This document shows positions 15,335 to 23,908 of a stretch of DNA of 31,104 nucleotides, one piece after another (the stretch's first letter is position 1; each line of letters opens with the position of its first letter). Source of the stretch: JAFDED01 sp964611635. GTDB lineage: Bacteria; Desulfobacterota; JAFDED01. The notes beneath the pieces were generated by a model. The model made no database searches and was not told where the DNA came from. It saw only the letters and a program-made list of their open reading frames with translations. Made by a program: the position numbers and the translations under genes. Location: contig CAZTAS010000052.1 of NCBI GenBank assembly GCA_964611635.1, forward strand, positions 1 to 31,104, in the 5' to 3' direction.

Positions 15335-15655
15335 CTAGATCAATCCCCTGGATTTCAGTCTGTCCTCGAGCGGTGTCTGTTCGGTCGCCTTTCGAATCTG
15401 ATTTACATGTTTGAGCCTTTCTTCGATGTCTTGATCAAGCGTTTCTTTGTGATCCCAATAATAGGCCAGCGCAGAATAGATCTGCCCCATACTCAAATAG
15501 GGATGCTGGAAGTAAATCTCTTCCGGGCTCCAGCCGTAGGCCGTCTTTTCCAGGACAAGTTCGATGACCTTCATGTTTGTCCCCGCTATAATCGGGACCT
15601 CTTTTTCATCAAGGACAACATGTTCATATTTGGTTTTTTTAACGGATAATGGCAT
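15335..15655 (-). CDS. DUF433 antitoxin
   Basis: A 106-aa DUF433 protein. HVVLDEKEVPIIAGTNMKVIELVLEKTAYGWSPEEIYFQHPYLSMGQIYSALAYYWDH is the characteristic domain, an HTH-like fold that pairs with DUF5615 or VapC-type toxins as antitoxin. The ATG follows AGGAGG with 8-base spacing. The gene sits between the 142-aa unknown protein and SNF2. It may be an inserted addiction pair or an autoregulatory unit inside the defence operon. Confidence 0.85.
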   Translation of the reverse strand: MPLSVKKTKYEHVVLDEKEVPIIAGTNMKVIELVLEKTAYGWSPEEIYFQHPYLSMGQIYSALAYYWDHKETLDQDIEERLKHVNQIRKATEQTPLEDRLKSRGLI

Positions 15656-15711
15656 GATCTATACCTCCTGCCTACTCCCAAACCTCTCAAAGGGAGACAA
15701 TAATGGAAGAA

Positions 15712-16140
15712 TTAACTCGATAAATTGAAGCCGGTTGTATAAACAGGGCAGTCGCGGATTTGCTGCCTGAGAGGAGTTCCGAAAATAAAATCAATTGGAA
15801 GCTTTTCGTCTCGATATTCCAGCCAGAAAGAATCCGCTTTAAACAATTTTCCCTTACATACGATCTGAACCTGTATCATCTTTCGTTCAAGATCCTTGGC
15901 TGAAGACTGGAGGGTCCTTCTTATGGCCATGATGATATTGCGCTTGTCTTCCTTTCTTGCCATGTACAGCACATCGTCTATTCCCGTAACCATGAATGAG
16001 GAATACCTTGGAATCCCCTCAGACCCGGTATTCAATTCTCGAAGGAAATCCAGGAAACCAATCTCAATCTCATTTGGCCTGATGCCATCTTCTCTGAAAT
16101 TAGTCAGATAACGCTGCTCAAAGATTTCATACCCTGCCAT
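15712..16140 (-). CDS. Conserved-looking operon protein, unknown
   Basis: A 142-aa protein from MAGYEIFEQRYLTNFRED. A longer frame to 16254 exists, but its extra codons lie inside the DUF1156 gene; the ATG at 16140 sits 1 base after that stop behind GAGG and is preferred. The sequence has mixed alpha and beta content with a strand-rich end (KMIQVQIVCKGKLFKADSFW, LPIDFIFGTPL). There is no membrane segment and no catalytic motif that I recognise. Its place, tightly coupled after the methylase, is where DUF499/DUF1156 systems often carry a small dedicated partner protein. I cannot name the family. Confidence 0.7.
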   Translation of the reverse strand: MAGYEIFEQRYLTNFREDGIRPNEIEIGFLDFLRELNTGSEGIPRYSSFMVTGIDDVLYMARKEDKRNIIMAIRRTLQSSAKDLERKMIQVQIVCKGKLFKADSFWLEYRDEKLPIDFIFGTPLRQQIRDCPVYTTGFNLSS

Positions 16141-16141
16141 C

Positions 16142-19129
16142 TTAAACCTCAATAATGCTGAGTACTCTGTTGATAGGGCCTTGAAATGTCGGATTCTTGT
16201 CCAGCAGATATTCGAGGGCAGCGCGGATGTTGGGCATGATAGGCTGGAATTCATTCAACCACGGCACCAGGTTTTCCCCTTCCTCGGCCAGGCCCATAAG
16301 ATAATGAAGTGAGTCAACCAGGGCTACCCTGTCAAACTTCCCTTCCTCCATATCGGGAAAAAGGAAGAGTTGATCCTTTTTCTTGAACCGCTCCTTAAAT
16401 ACTTTTGTCAGGTCTTTGAATCTCTCGCCCGGTAATTTGACTTCATAGGTCCTTCCCCGCTTGGCACGTCCTTTCCGAATTACGCCTGCCTTTATAAGGA
16501 CCTCCGGTTCCATGATCCCCCTTGTCGCCTTATGGACTTCATCGCTCTTGATCTCCTTTCGATCACAAAGGCAGGAAAGATAGATGTAACTCACAGGATC
16601 AATGTACTCCAATTCGGAGGGAAGCGGTTGCTGAGATGAAACGATCTGCTCTACCATCATCCGAATAGAAGTAAGGGCCTCGCTAAGCGAGACCACCTCC
16701 TCCTTGTAATCCACGATCATGCCATAATGTCTGCTGTAGAGTTCCAGGCATTTACCGATGAGGATTATGTTCACATCATCGGGAGCTAATCTCTCTTTTC
16801 CATACCGGCCAGCCTCCACCTTTTCGATCTCTTCGCGCGCCCGCTTTCGTATTTCGTCTCTGATTCCCGCCCATGACTTTGATCTACCCTTTATTTCATC
16901 ATTTCGTTTCCTGCAAACATGGATAAGATCATAGGCGATGCCCTTTTTGTCCATGAGATGAAGGGAGCTCTCAGCTTCACCATGTATTGGGTAAATTGCT
17001 TCTATGAAAAAGCCAGCTTCAAATAATGACTCCATAAGGGACTCCCAGGCTATTCCCTCCTTGTGGTGGAAAGTAAATACCATTGTACCGTATTCATTAA
17101 GAGCTCCATGACATTTTTTCCAAACTTTGATTAAGCCCGCCTTATAATCATTAGCTGTTTTCCCGCGAGTGGGATTCTCTATTATCTCTTCTGCTTTGGG
17201 AGTAATTTCAGGTGCAAAATAGGGATAGGTCCTAGAAAGAATAAGTCTAATCCAAACATAGAAGAAATCGGCTAATTCCGAGTAATTTACATTACCAGCA
17301 TAAGGAGGATCAGTTATGACAAAATCAGCTTCCCTTAGAATTGCGTCTTCAGAATTTCCACAAAAGATATTTGAGTTATTGCCTAATAAAATATTTTCTT
17401 CACGATTTTCAGAAATTATTTCTCCATTGGAGATTTTCCTATCGAAAGGTGCTGAACAAAATGCTTTGCCGATAACTACTTTTTGGAAGTTGTTTACGAA
17501 TGTTGAATGACCATAGGAACTTCCCCATGGATTGTTTTCTGTGTATGTTGCCTTTGGCTGGAAATCATGCCTGGAGAATATTCCTTGTGACTTATTTCCA
17601 CCGCTGATTGTGTATCGACAGAACGTGTTATTACTTTCAAGTGTCGAATAAAAACCGCTGAGCAGCATCTCCTTCAAAACCTGGTCCTCTTCCTCCCCTA
17701 TAGCTCTCAACAAGGTGCTCAAACACAATAACTGCCGAGGGTTGAACATTTGGTGCCAAAATCTATAATGATGAGCGAGTAAACCCGATTTTGTTTTTTC
17801 TCCTACCGGTATCTCGCTCTTCGGATAAGGTAGCTTATCTTTGTCAGCTCCCCATCTCTTTTCCGCATCCTGATATCTCTTCAGATCCGATGGGGTTATC
17901 CTCTTGAAAAATTTCCCCTTGTTGTTATGGATGTTGCACACATGGTCTAGTGCCTTCCTTCGGCCTGTTGAATTTCCGTGGAGGTCCTTTTCGTCAATTT
18001 CTACGCCCCCGGCGCACTCCATGCAGTAGCCCTCAATGGCATATGGTTTTGACGGGAAAAGCTGGGCCTCGGGTAGCTTGCGGATTGAATTGATGACCTT
18101 GTCTTTATTCCCGCATGAGGGACAGAGGAAGCTTCCTTTTTCGGTGTTGCCTTTGTTCGGGTTATACGTCCTGGTGCAAACCGGGCAAAGGACATCATCT
18201 GAAAGCGAACCCCTGTATTGCCATATCGAGTAACAAAACGGACACAAGAGAACAGTCAGAGGTACCTTCTTTCTTGCATTCTTGAGCTTTTTGATTTCGA
18301 CTCCCTGAAGATCATTAGGCTTTGAACACCAGGGGCAGTTGACGGTGTGAGAGATTGGGTCATAGGCAGCCCATCTCTTATTGGTCCGCCTATCACCGGC
18401 TGCATCCCTTGTGTTGTAAACCGTGAGGGATTCTTCAGCGATCAAAGAGGCCCTGTCCAGATCTAAATCAAAGGGCTTTTTACACTTACCACAGATATAA
18501 TCGGGTATATAACGGATCGAGGGTGATTTCGTAGAGATGATATAGTTGGGGAAAAGGGGGACCTCTTTACGGCAGTTGGGATTGGTGCAGATGGCTGATT
18601 TTACCCAGAAGGTGTATATGATATCCGCATCTTCCCTTCCCGCGCCACAGCATGGACATTCGGTTTTATAGTGGCTGAGCAACTCCTCCTTCAATGGCTT
18701 TCCGCTTAGTGTGCTCCTTCCTTCCAGCCTCTTGAATGCCGCCTTTAGCTCCTCAATATCTACGGGCTCAACTTCGGTTTTGACAATGAACCAGGCGACG
18801 GGATTGAGATCTATTCCGGTGACATGACAACCCAGGCGGAGGGCCTCTACAACGGTTGTCCCTCCTCCCATAAAGGGGTCCAGGATCCGCACACCCTTCG
18901 TATCAGGGTCATCCGTATGGTCCTTGTAAAACTCCTCCATGATATCCGTGCCTGCCGGTTTCATGGCCCCGAGCAGGATGGCTCGAAATACGCATGATGC
19001 CCGGCGAGCGAACCATTTGTGCATCTGGTAGATGGGCTTGAAGGCGTTTCTTTCAGGGATGGCCAGCCTGTTGATTTCCATAATAGGAAAACTTTCCTCG
19101 ATGGCCCTCTTGGCTGTGCCTACCTTCAT
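16142..19129 (-). CDS. DUF1156 adenine-specific DNA methylase with Zn ribbons
   Basis: 995 aa from the ATG at 19129, which overlaps the PglZ stop (ATGA) behind GAGG. The start EINRLAIPERNAF, then MHKWFARRAS, is the DUF1156 signature. AdoMet motif DPFMGGGTT lies at about 84-92 and catalytic DPPY at 607-610 (DPPYAGNVNYSELADFFYVW). Between them are many CxxC knuckles (CPCCGAG, CGKCKKPF, CPWCSKP, CPFCYSIW, CPVCTRTY, CPSCGNK, CMECAGG), forming several zinc ribbons. This is the COG1743-type N6-adenine methylase found with DUF499 ATPases. Expected role: modify host DNA so that the system ignores self, the position PglX/BrxX holds in BREX. Confidence 0.88.
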   Translation of the reverse strand: MKVGTAKRAIEESFPIMEINRLAIPERNAFKPIYQMHKWFARRASCVFRAILLGAMKPAGTDIMEEFYKDHTDDPDTKGVRILDPFMGGGTTVVEALRLGCHVTGIDLNPVAWFIVKTEVEPVDIEELKAAFKRLEGRSTLSGKPLKEELLSHYKTECPCCGAGREDADIIYTFWVKSAICTNPNCRKEVPLFPNYIISTKSPSIRYIPDYICGKCKKPFDLDLDRASLIAEESLTVYNTRDAAGDRRTNKRWAAYDPISHTVNCPWCSKPNDLQGVEIKKLKNARKKVPLTVLLCPFCYSIWQYRGSLSDDVLCPVCTRTYNPNKGNTEKGSFLCPSCGNKDKVINSIRKLPEAQLFPSKPYAIEGYCMECAGGVEIDEKDLHGNSTGRRKALDHVCNIHNNKGKFFKRITPSDLKRYQDAEKRWGADKDKLPYPKSEIPVGEKTKSGLLAHHYRFWHQMFNPRQLLCLSTLLRAIGEEEDQVLKEMLLSGFYSTLESNNTFCRYTISGGNKSQGIFSRHDFQPKATYTENNPWGSSYGHSTFVNNFQKVVIGKAFCSAPFDRKISNGEIISENREENILLGNNSNIFCGNSEDAILREADFVITDPPYAGNVNYSELADFFYVWIRLILSRTYPYFAPEITPKAEEIIENPTRGKTANDYKAGLIKVWKKCHGALNEYGTMVFTFHHKEGIAWESLMESLFEAGFFIEAIYPIHGEAESSLHLMDKKGIAYDLIHVCRKRNDEIKGRSKSWAGIRDEIRKRAREEIEKVEAGRYGKERLAPDDVNIILIGKCLELYSRHYGMIVDYKEEVVSLSEALTSIRMMVEQIVSSQQPLPSELEYIDPVSYIYLSCLCDRKEIKSDEVHKATRGIMEPEVLIKAGVIRKGRAKRGRTYEVKLPGERFKDLTKVFKERFKKKDQLFLFPDMEEGKFDRVALVDSLHYLMGLAEEGENLVPWLNEFQPIMPNIRAALEYLLDKNPTFQGPINRVLSIIEV

Positions 19130-20106
19130 GGATTGGCCTCGATCTCTATCCACGGCGTGATCATCTCCATCAGTGAAAGGCCCCCGTGTCTATAAAGCCT
19201 GCTTGCCGCCTCCCCTGTCGATCTTGTCCTGACTCTACCTTTGACCATAGCCACCTTTCGAGAGGGAACTTCATAGATATCGCAGCTTTTAGGAAATTTG
19301 GGATCCGCTTCCAATGACACATTCCTGTCATTTCCAAAAAAGGTATTCAAATCTTTCAACTCAGAGGCGGTTCTTGGAAAATCCATTCCCGTGCCGAAAA
19401 AGATATATCCGTGATCGCTCGTAATGATGATCTTTTGTTTCCATTTTATGGGTTGCACAATATTCATCCAGGCCGTCTCAAATAGGGCGTGGATGTTTTC
19501 AAAGTGGTTTTCAAACTTGGCGCCGCTATCCTTGTATGTTGAATCCGGAAAAGATGACCATATAAGGAGAGAGGATTCTTCATAATCTCCTGATATGCCC
19601 TGTGTAATATCTGAGGTATAAATGGAGACGATACCCTTTTCTTTCAATTCTTTTCTGTTTACAATTTGCGAGGGGGCGATTCGGCCGCAGGGGAGTTCTC
19701 TATCAATAAAATCCAGAGTCTCACTGGGTATGGATGACAATGAGGTATCAACGAGAGATGTTTGAAAACCTGACTCTTCTGCCAGTCTCAAAACCATGGG
19801 GATCTCTCTTACCGAGAGGCCATCAAAGACGACAACAGCGGTTTTTGCATCAGAGAGTGCGTTGATTAAGGCCTTAGAGGCACCGGGGCCTGAAAGAAGT
19901 TCACCATAGATCCTGTCTGCGGCAGAGGATATGAGCATCTCAAAGCGATTAACCATATCCTCGCCCATGCGGAGGTAATCAATTGGATTTCTGCTCTCAT
20001 ATCGTTCTGAACTCCATACCTCTTTTAGCAACCACTCTTTTATCCAGCCAAGGCGAGGACCTGGCTCAATTAGTTTCAAGAAAAGCCCTTTGTCTAAGAT
20101 TTCCAT
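19126..20106 (-). CDS. pglZ: PglZ-domain protein (alkaline phosphatase fold)
   Basis: A 326-aa PglZ-family protein. AVVVFDGLSVREIP (D95) and IIITSDHGYIFFG (D231, H232) are the metal-binding motifs of the alkaline phosphatase superfamily as seen in PglZ. VAMVKGRVRTRS, YRHGGLSLMEMITPWIEI at the end is also typical. It is short compared with the roughly 800-aa PglZ of classical BREX, so it is essentially the core domain. It follows the ATPase gene by 15 bp and overlaps the methylase gene by 4 bp. PglZ is the shared marker of BREX-related defence loci; its substrate in this system is unknown. Confidence 0.85.
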   Translation of the reverse strand: MEILDKGLFLKLIEPGPRLGWIKEWLLKEVWSSERYESRNPIDYLRMGEDMVNRFEMLISSAADRIYGELLSGPGASKALINALSDAKTAVVVFDGLSVREIPMVLRLAEESGFQTSLVDTSLSSIPSETLDFIDRELPCGRIAPSQIVNRKELKEKGIVSIYTSDITQGISGDYEESSLLIWSSFPDSTYKDSGAKFENHFENIHALFETAWMNIVQPIKWKQKIIITSDHGYIFFGTGMDFPRTASELKDLNTFFGNDRNVSLEADPKFPKSCDIYEVPSRKVAMVKGRVRTRSTGEAASRLYRHGGLSLMEMITPWIEIEANP

Positions 20107-20121
20107 AAGCCTTTAAATCCC

Positions 20122-22767
20122 TTACTCGGAAGTTTCAACTTCCAGGTCCGCCGAGAAATCCGCCTCTGATATGACCGGGAGTGACTCAATCTGTTGCTCG
20201 ATTTGTGATTTTGTATATGTACCTTTCTTTGAGATTGAAATCTCAACAGTGATATCTCCCTGCCCACTTAGAGATCCCCTGATGCCTGAGGGGAGGGAGC
20301 TGAGGTCGCCCACCTGTTCTTTCTGAAGAAATATCTTGAATACGGCTTTCGTAATCGTTGCCTTTTCGTAGTCCTGTAAACGGAAGGCGGTCTCCTGACG
20401 TAAAGCGCCAATGCTGTTTTGGGGTGGAATCCGGATGCTTGTTTTTTCCGGCCTGGCGCATTCACACGGATGTTTCCCGCATTTTGGACATATCGTTGGC
20501 GGCTTAGGACATTCACATGGATATTTTCCACATACCGGACATTCAACCGGGGGAATCGGGCATTCGCATGGCATTTTGCCGCACTTTGGGCACGTCTTGG
20601 AGGGTGGTTCCTCAAAGGGTGAGGTTATTTTGGCACTGAAAAACTCAGTCTCAGTCAGGTTAGGATTCACATGACAGAAATTCCCCGCACTATGCTGGAT
20701 GCCGATGACCCCCTCCTTGCAGAGTTCTCTCAGGGCATTGGAGACGGCCCTGACTGTCGTTGGGACAGGAAATCCTAGAGTGGCTTTGTACTCGGCATCA
20801 ATCTCCTTGACCAGGTGTTCCTTGATATGCTCAAGCCTCGCCTCAAGATGCTCCTTGAACCTGAGGGTAGGGAAATAATCCTGGCTCAATTTTTCCAGGA
20901 CCTTATCCTTGAAAGGATCACCGGAGATAGGCTCAGGCTCCACCCGGTCATCGGAGACGGTGGTTGCACAGTTTTCCCACTTAATAAAAACGAGCCCCGC
21001 TTTCTTAATTCTTTCAGTGATATATTTCCGATCCGTGCCCGCTATGCGGTTATACTCATTTTGTCGGGATACATTCTTTGTGCTTCCTGCCAAATCCCTG
21101 GCGGCAAGGCATCTCTTAGCCCATTTGAGAAGGTTCTTATCTGTTCCGAACTGAAATTTATCATCTTTTGGCTCCAGAAGAAGAATCATATTTCTGATAT
21201 CCATCCCGAAATAGATCCGGTGCCTTTCCTCCTGGGTTAACCGCCTTCCTGTCAATACATAACGAAGGCGACTTTTATCGAACTGTTTCAACAGTTCTTG
21301 TGTCTGTTCAACGGAGCTAAAAACCACGGTATTGACTGTCTCCTTGAATATATCCGTCTTTAGAAGATCGTAGAGTTCCTCCCGGGCTTGGTCATCCGAA
21401 TATTGCAGTGATTTGAACTCCACCTTCGATTCAGAATTTTCCTCCAGATCGAAATAATAGCGGCCTTCTTGATGGTGGAAGTAGGAAGCATATTTCTGGA
21501 AACCCATGAGTGTTTGTTCAAAATCGTTTATATCCGTTGCCGGAGTGAGAATATCCTTGATCAGGTTATCCCTGGAAACACCGATATCAGCCCCCTTACC
21601 GGTCAATGTGTATAAAAGGACTGCGGAGGCCAGGGGGCGAGCGAGGGGAACCTTTGGTATGAGGTCTTCCATATTCTCTCTGGCTCGACTAATGAGGTCC
21701 CCACCCAGATCCAGGTCTCTCAGCATAATTGTGGTGGCCTTGTCTTCAAGCGAAACATCGGCAGGAGTAATAATGTCGTTTGATGTGTGTGTCAGCCTGA
21801 CGAGGTTTCCAAAAAATGCTAAGGCCCCGCGGACGTTCTGAAAGCCACCTCTTGCGGGTATCTTTTTAAGGATGATGTCCATGACAGAGGGTGAAAAAGG
21901 ATAGGTATCCTTCAATCTCTCCCTCATCTCTTCTTGATCCAGAGACGTGTGTTTATTCCATCCCTGGATATAACTCTCCACAACGGGCAGGATATCGGCC
22001 TTCCCGAATCCCGTGAAGTTCTCAAACAACCTATGCTGGATAATGTGGCTTTGGTCTTTCTCGTTGTCGAATTGAACAACACCGCGGGGAACTCTTTTCA
22101 GTGTGCTGCCTGGCTCCTCCTGAGTACTGTAGACGCTTGCAAATAAGGTGACCTGCCTTGAACGATTGCTGAACTCGGAAAGCATCTGAAGAAAAGCAAT
22201 ATTCTGTGCCTGAAGGACCGGATCAGCAATAACCTTAATGCCTTGTTCAAGTTCATCAAAGATCAGAATGATCTGTTTATCTCCAAGGGCCTTCTTAAGT
22301 TCAGGTAATTTGGGGTGGGTTTTGCCCTTCTTGACCTCTGTGCCCAATTCCTCGAAAATCAAATTCCAAATGGATTCATGAGGATCGTCGGTGAACTTGT
22401 TAATGATAACGGCAGTGTCTTGAGGAATTTTAAATTTCAATCCATTTTCCTTGAGCCACTCCTGGGCAACCTGGGGACTGTTGAATAGGTGATAAATCAA
22501 TAGGAGCAAATGGGATTTTCCACTCCCCTTAAGGCCTTCAAATAGAAAAAGGCCGGAGCTTTCCTTTGAGGATGAAAACCTTAAATTGATTTGTTCAATG
22601 ACTTTGATCACATCAGAGGTTGGGTAAGTGAGGCTAAAAAAATCCTTTGGCCGGGCTTCAATCTTGGCTTTTGACTCATCTTTAAGATTTGCAAGGTCTA
22701 TGATCCCTTCTATACCCTCTTCCGAGATTGCCTCATGCCTCGGTTTTAAATATGCTGAGTAACCCAT
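20122..22767 (-). CDS. DUF499-type AAA+ ATPase with Cys-rich repeats
   Basis: 881 aa from the ATG at 22767, which has GAGG six bases upstream; an in-frame ATG at 22779 is less well placed and is used for numbering. RPKDFFSLTYPTSDVIKVI precedes Walker A EGLKGSGKSH (81-90). Walker B is ILIFDELEQG (171-180), then TLFASVYS as sensor strand. The middle and C-terminal parts are helical. Residues 730-774 carry three 17-residue Cys repeats. COG1483/DUF499 ATPases accompany DUF1156 methylases and fill the place of BrxC/PglY. It is the first large gene of the operon after the HTH regulator. Confidence 0.82.
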   Translation of the reverse strand: MGYSAYLKPRHEAISEEGIEGIIDLANLKDESKAKIEARPKDFFSLTYPTSDVIKVIEQINLRFSSSKESSGLFLFEGLKGSGKSHLLLLIYHLFNSPQVAQEWLKENGLKFKIPQDTAVIINKFTDDPHESIWNLIFEELGTEVKKGKTHPKLPELKKALGDKQIILIFDELEQGIKVIADPVLQAQNIAFLQMLSEFSNRSRQVTLFASVYSTQEEPGSTLKRVPRGVVQFDNEKDQSHIIQHRLFENFTGFGKADILPVVESYIQGWNKHTSLDQEEMRERLKDTYPFSPSVMDIILKKIPARGGFQNVRGALAFFGNLVRLTHTSNDIITPADVSLEDKATTIMLRDLDLGGDLISRARENMEDLIPKVPLARPLASAVLLYTLTGKGADIGVSRDNLIKDILTPATDINDFEQTLMGFQKYASYFHHQEGRYYFDLEENSESKVEFKSLQYSDDQAREELYDLLKTDIFKETVNTVVFSSVEQTQELLKQFDKSRLRYVLTGRRLTQEERHRIYFGMDIRNMILLLEPKDDKFQFGTDKNLLKWAKRCLAARDLAGSTKNVSRQNEYNRIAGTDRKYITERIKKAGLVFIKWENCATTVSDDRVEPEPISGDPFKDKVLEKLSQDYFPTLRFKEHLEARLEHIKEHLVKEIDAEYKATLGFPVPTTVRAVSNALRELCKEGVIGIQHSAGNFCHVNPNLTETEFFSAKITSPFEEPPSKTCPKCGKMPCECPIPPVECPVCGKYPCECPKPPTICPKCGKHPCECARPEKTSIRIPPQNSIGALRQETAFRLQDYEKATITKAVFKIFLQKEQVGDLSSLPSGIRGSLSGQGDITVEISISKKGTYTKSQIEQQIESLPVISEADFSADLEVETSE
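20458..20592 (-). repeat. Three tandem 51-bp units coding CPxCGKxPCEC
   Basis: Within the ATPase gene three consecutive units encode CPKCGKMPCEC, CPVCGKYPCEC and CPKCGKHPCEC, each followed by a short Pro-rich spacer. Each unit has four Cys (CxxCx4CxC) at a period of 17 residues. DNA copies differ at many third positions, so the array is old rather than a recent slippage product. It probably folds as three small zinc-binding knuckles. Confidence 0.85.
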
Positions 22768-22815
22768 AAAATACCTCATCTATCAATCAAGTATTGGATT
22801 TTGGGCCATTTTACC

Positions 22816-22830
22816 AATCGGTCACCGAAT
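22816..22830. promoter_or_regulatory. Palindrome between HTH and ATPase genes
   Basis: AATCGGTCACCGAAT is a near-perfect 15-bp palindrome in the 84-bp gap between the HTH gene and the ATPase gene. It could be an operator, but nothing links it to a specific protein. Confidence 0.25.
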
Positions 22831-22851
22831 CAATAAAGGGTGCTTACATTA

Positions 22852-23124
22852 TTATACTTCCTGGGAAACCTTATGCTTATTCACTTCCCCTGGCGCTCCA
22901 CCTGACAGGTGCACTTCTCCTCGCTTGGACGGGTTTTCGACTTGCTCCTGCAAGTTTCTCAGGACTTCGCGAAGCTCATCCTTGTGGTAAAGCCTATAGC
23001 GGTTCACTGGATGCCGGATAGCCTTGACTTTCCCGGACCGATCCCAACGTCGCAAGGTATCCGGTGAAACACCTAAAAAGTTGGCCGCTTCGCGAATCGT
23101 CATATAGTCCTTTAGCTTCTCCAT
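22852..23124 (-). CDS. MerR/excisionase-type HTH regulator
   Basis: 90 aa from the ATG at 23124 (a TTG at 23139 would add five residues). DYMTIREAANFLGVSPDTLRRWDRSGKVKAIRHPVNRYRLYHKDEL is a complete MerR-like winged HTH with the wing residues present. A helix and a Gly-rich tail follow, without a ligand-binding domain. It lies directly upstream of the ATPase gene and behind a strong promoter with three 10-bp direct repeats. The repeats overlap the -10 box, pointing to autoregulation of the whole defence operon. Confidence 0.85.
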   Translation of the reverse strand: MEKLKDYMTIREAANFLGVSPDTLRRWDRSGKVKAIRHPVNRYRLYHKDELREVLRNLQEQVENPSKRGEVHLSGGAPGEVNKHKVSQEV

Positions 23125-23150
23125 CCTATGTCTCTTCAAAGGCAGAAATA

Positions 23151-23196
23151 TTTAGAACATCAGGCAACATTATGCAACATTTGGGAGGCTTGTCAA
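23151..23196 (-). promoter_or_regulatory. Promoter with three 10-bp operator repeats
   Basis: On the minus strand TTGACA (23191-23196), an 18-bp spacer and TAATGT (23167-23172) form a near-consensus sigma-70 promoter, giving a leader of about 35 nt before the HTH gene. Three adjoining 10-bp units (23151-23160, 23161-23170, 23171-23180), each ending in AACAT on the plus strand, cover the -10 region. A 10-bp period puts every unit on the same DNA face, as expected for a cooperatively bound HTH repressor. Confidence 0.65.
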
Positions 23197-23641
23197 CTCG
23201 AAACTGGGGTTTTTGTCTACGATTGCCTCAATTGTGTGCCAATTTATCTGACCTTGTTTGCCGAGATGGAAAAGGAGGGTAGGGTCCGGAGCCTGGAATA
23301 TTAACAAAAATCTGCACAGGCTGGGGATTTTTCCTGAAATAAGGAAACAAAACTGATTGATAAATTTGCAAAAATATGTTTAATTAATTGAGATTTTTAT
23401 GCTTTTAGGGGCAGGGAGGGACAAGGGCTGAGGGCGCAAACTGGAAGACAGTGGGAGAAGGTGAGCCAGACAGAGGGGGCCGACGATGGATCAACCTTGG
23501 TGGTTGGCACTTTAAAGATTTTCAAATAGACCGTTTTGCATTGAAAGGGTCCGGTTTTGGTCTACATAGCAGGATAAGAATCGGCAATGGAATGACTGTT
23601 TTTCGGTGATATATCGTTTTGTCTCATGAAAGGAGGGCATG
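23197..23641. other. Non-coding gap between divergent transcription units
   Basis: About 445 bp lie between the defence operon promoter and the GIY-YIG-like gene. It holds an AT-rich block near 23375-23415 and purine-rich stretches, but no ORF with recognisable content. The only clear signal is AGGAGG at 23631-23636, the ribosome site of the next gene. Confidence 0.5.
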
Positions 23642-23908
23642 ATGGGTACAAGAAAAGTCAAATACAACAAGGAGGGTATAAACCAACTTCCAAATGACAA
23701 GCCGGTTCTATATAGAATCGAGACTCAAAACGGCACCCTCAACTATGCTGGGGTTGCAAAGAGGGGCAGAGTTCGGGAAAGAATAGAAGAGCACTTAGGG
23801 GAGATTCCCGGTTCCAAGGTTCGGATTGAGCAATTCAGTAGCATTCAGAACGATCGAGAGAAAGAAAAAAATGTTATCAAAAGGAACAACCCAAAGTATA
23901 ATGAATAG
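23642..23908 (+). CDS. GIY-YIG-like small protein
   Basis: 88 aa from the second of two adjacent ATGs (23639 and 23642). The second has the better 5-base spacing from AGGAGG. PVLYRIETQNGTLNYAGVAKRGRVRERIEEHL fits the opening of a GIY-YIG nuclease domain: a VLYRI strand in place of GIY, YAGVA in place of YIG, then the R-x-R helix. IKRNNPKYNE at the end matches the closing helix. It is a minimal domain with no DNA-binding extension. It overlaps the start of the WYL remnant. Confidence 0.6.
   Translation: MGTRKVKYNKEGINQLPNDKPVLYRIETQNGTLNYAGVAKRGRVRERIEEHLGEIPGSKVRIEQFSSIQNDREKEKNVIKRNNPKYNE

Noticed and set aside
16141..16254. Longer N-terminus for the 142-aa unknown protein
   Set aside because: The extra 38 codons lie inside the methylase gene, and the ATG at 16140 has a ribosome site and tight coupling.
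20411..20674. Plus-strand ORF with repeated GHSHG-type words
   Set aside because: It is the mirror of the Cys-rich repeat in the ATPase gene, not an independent His-rich protein.
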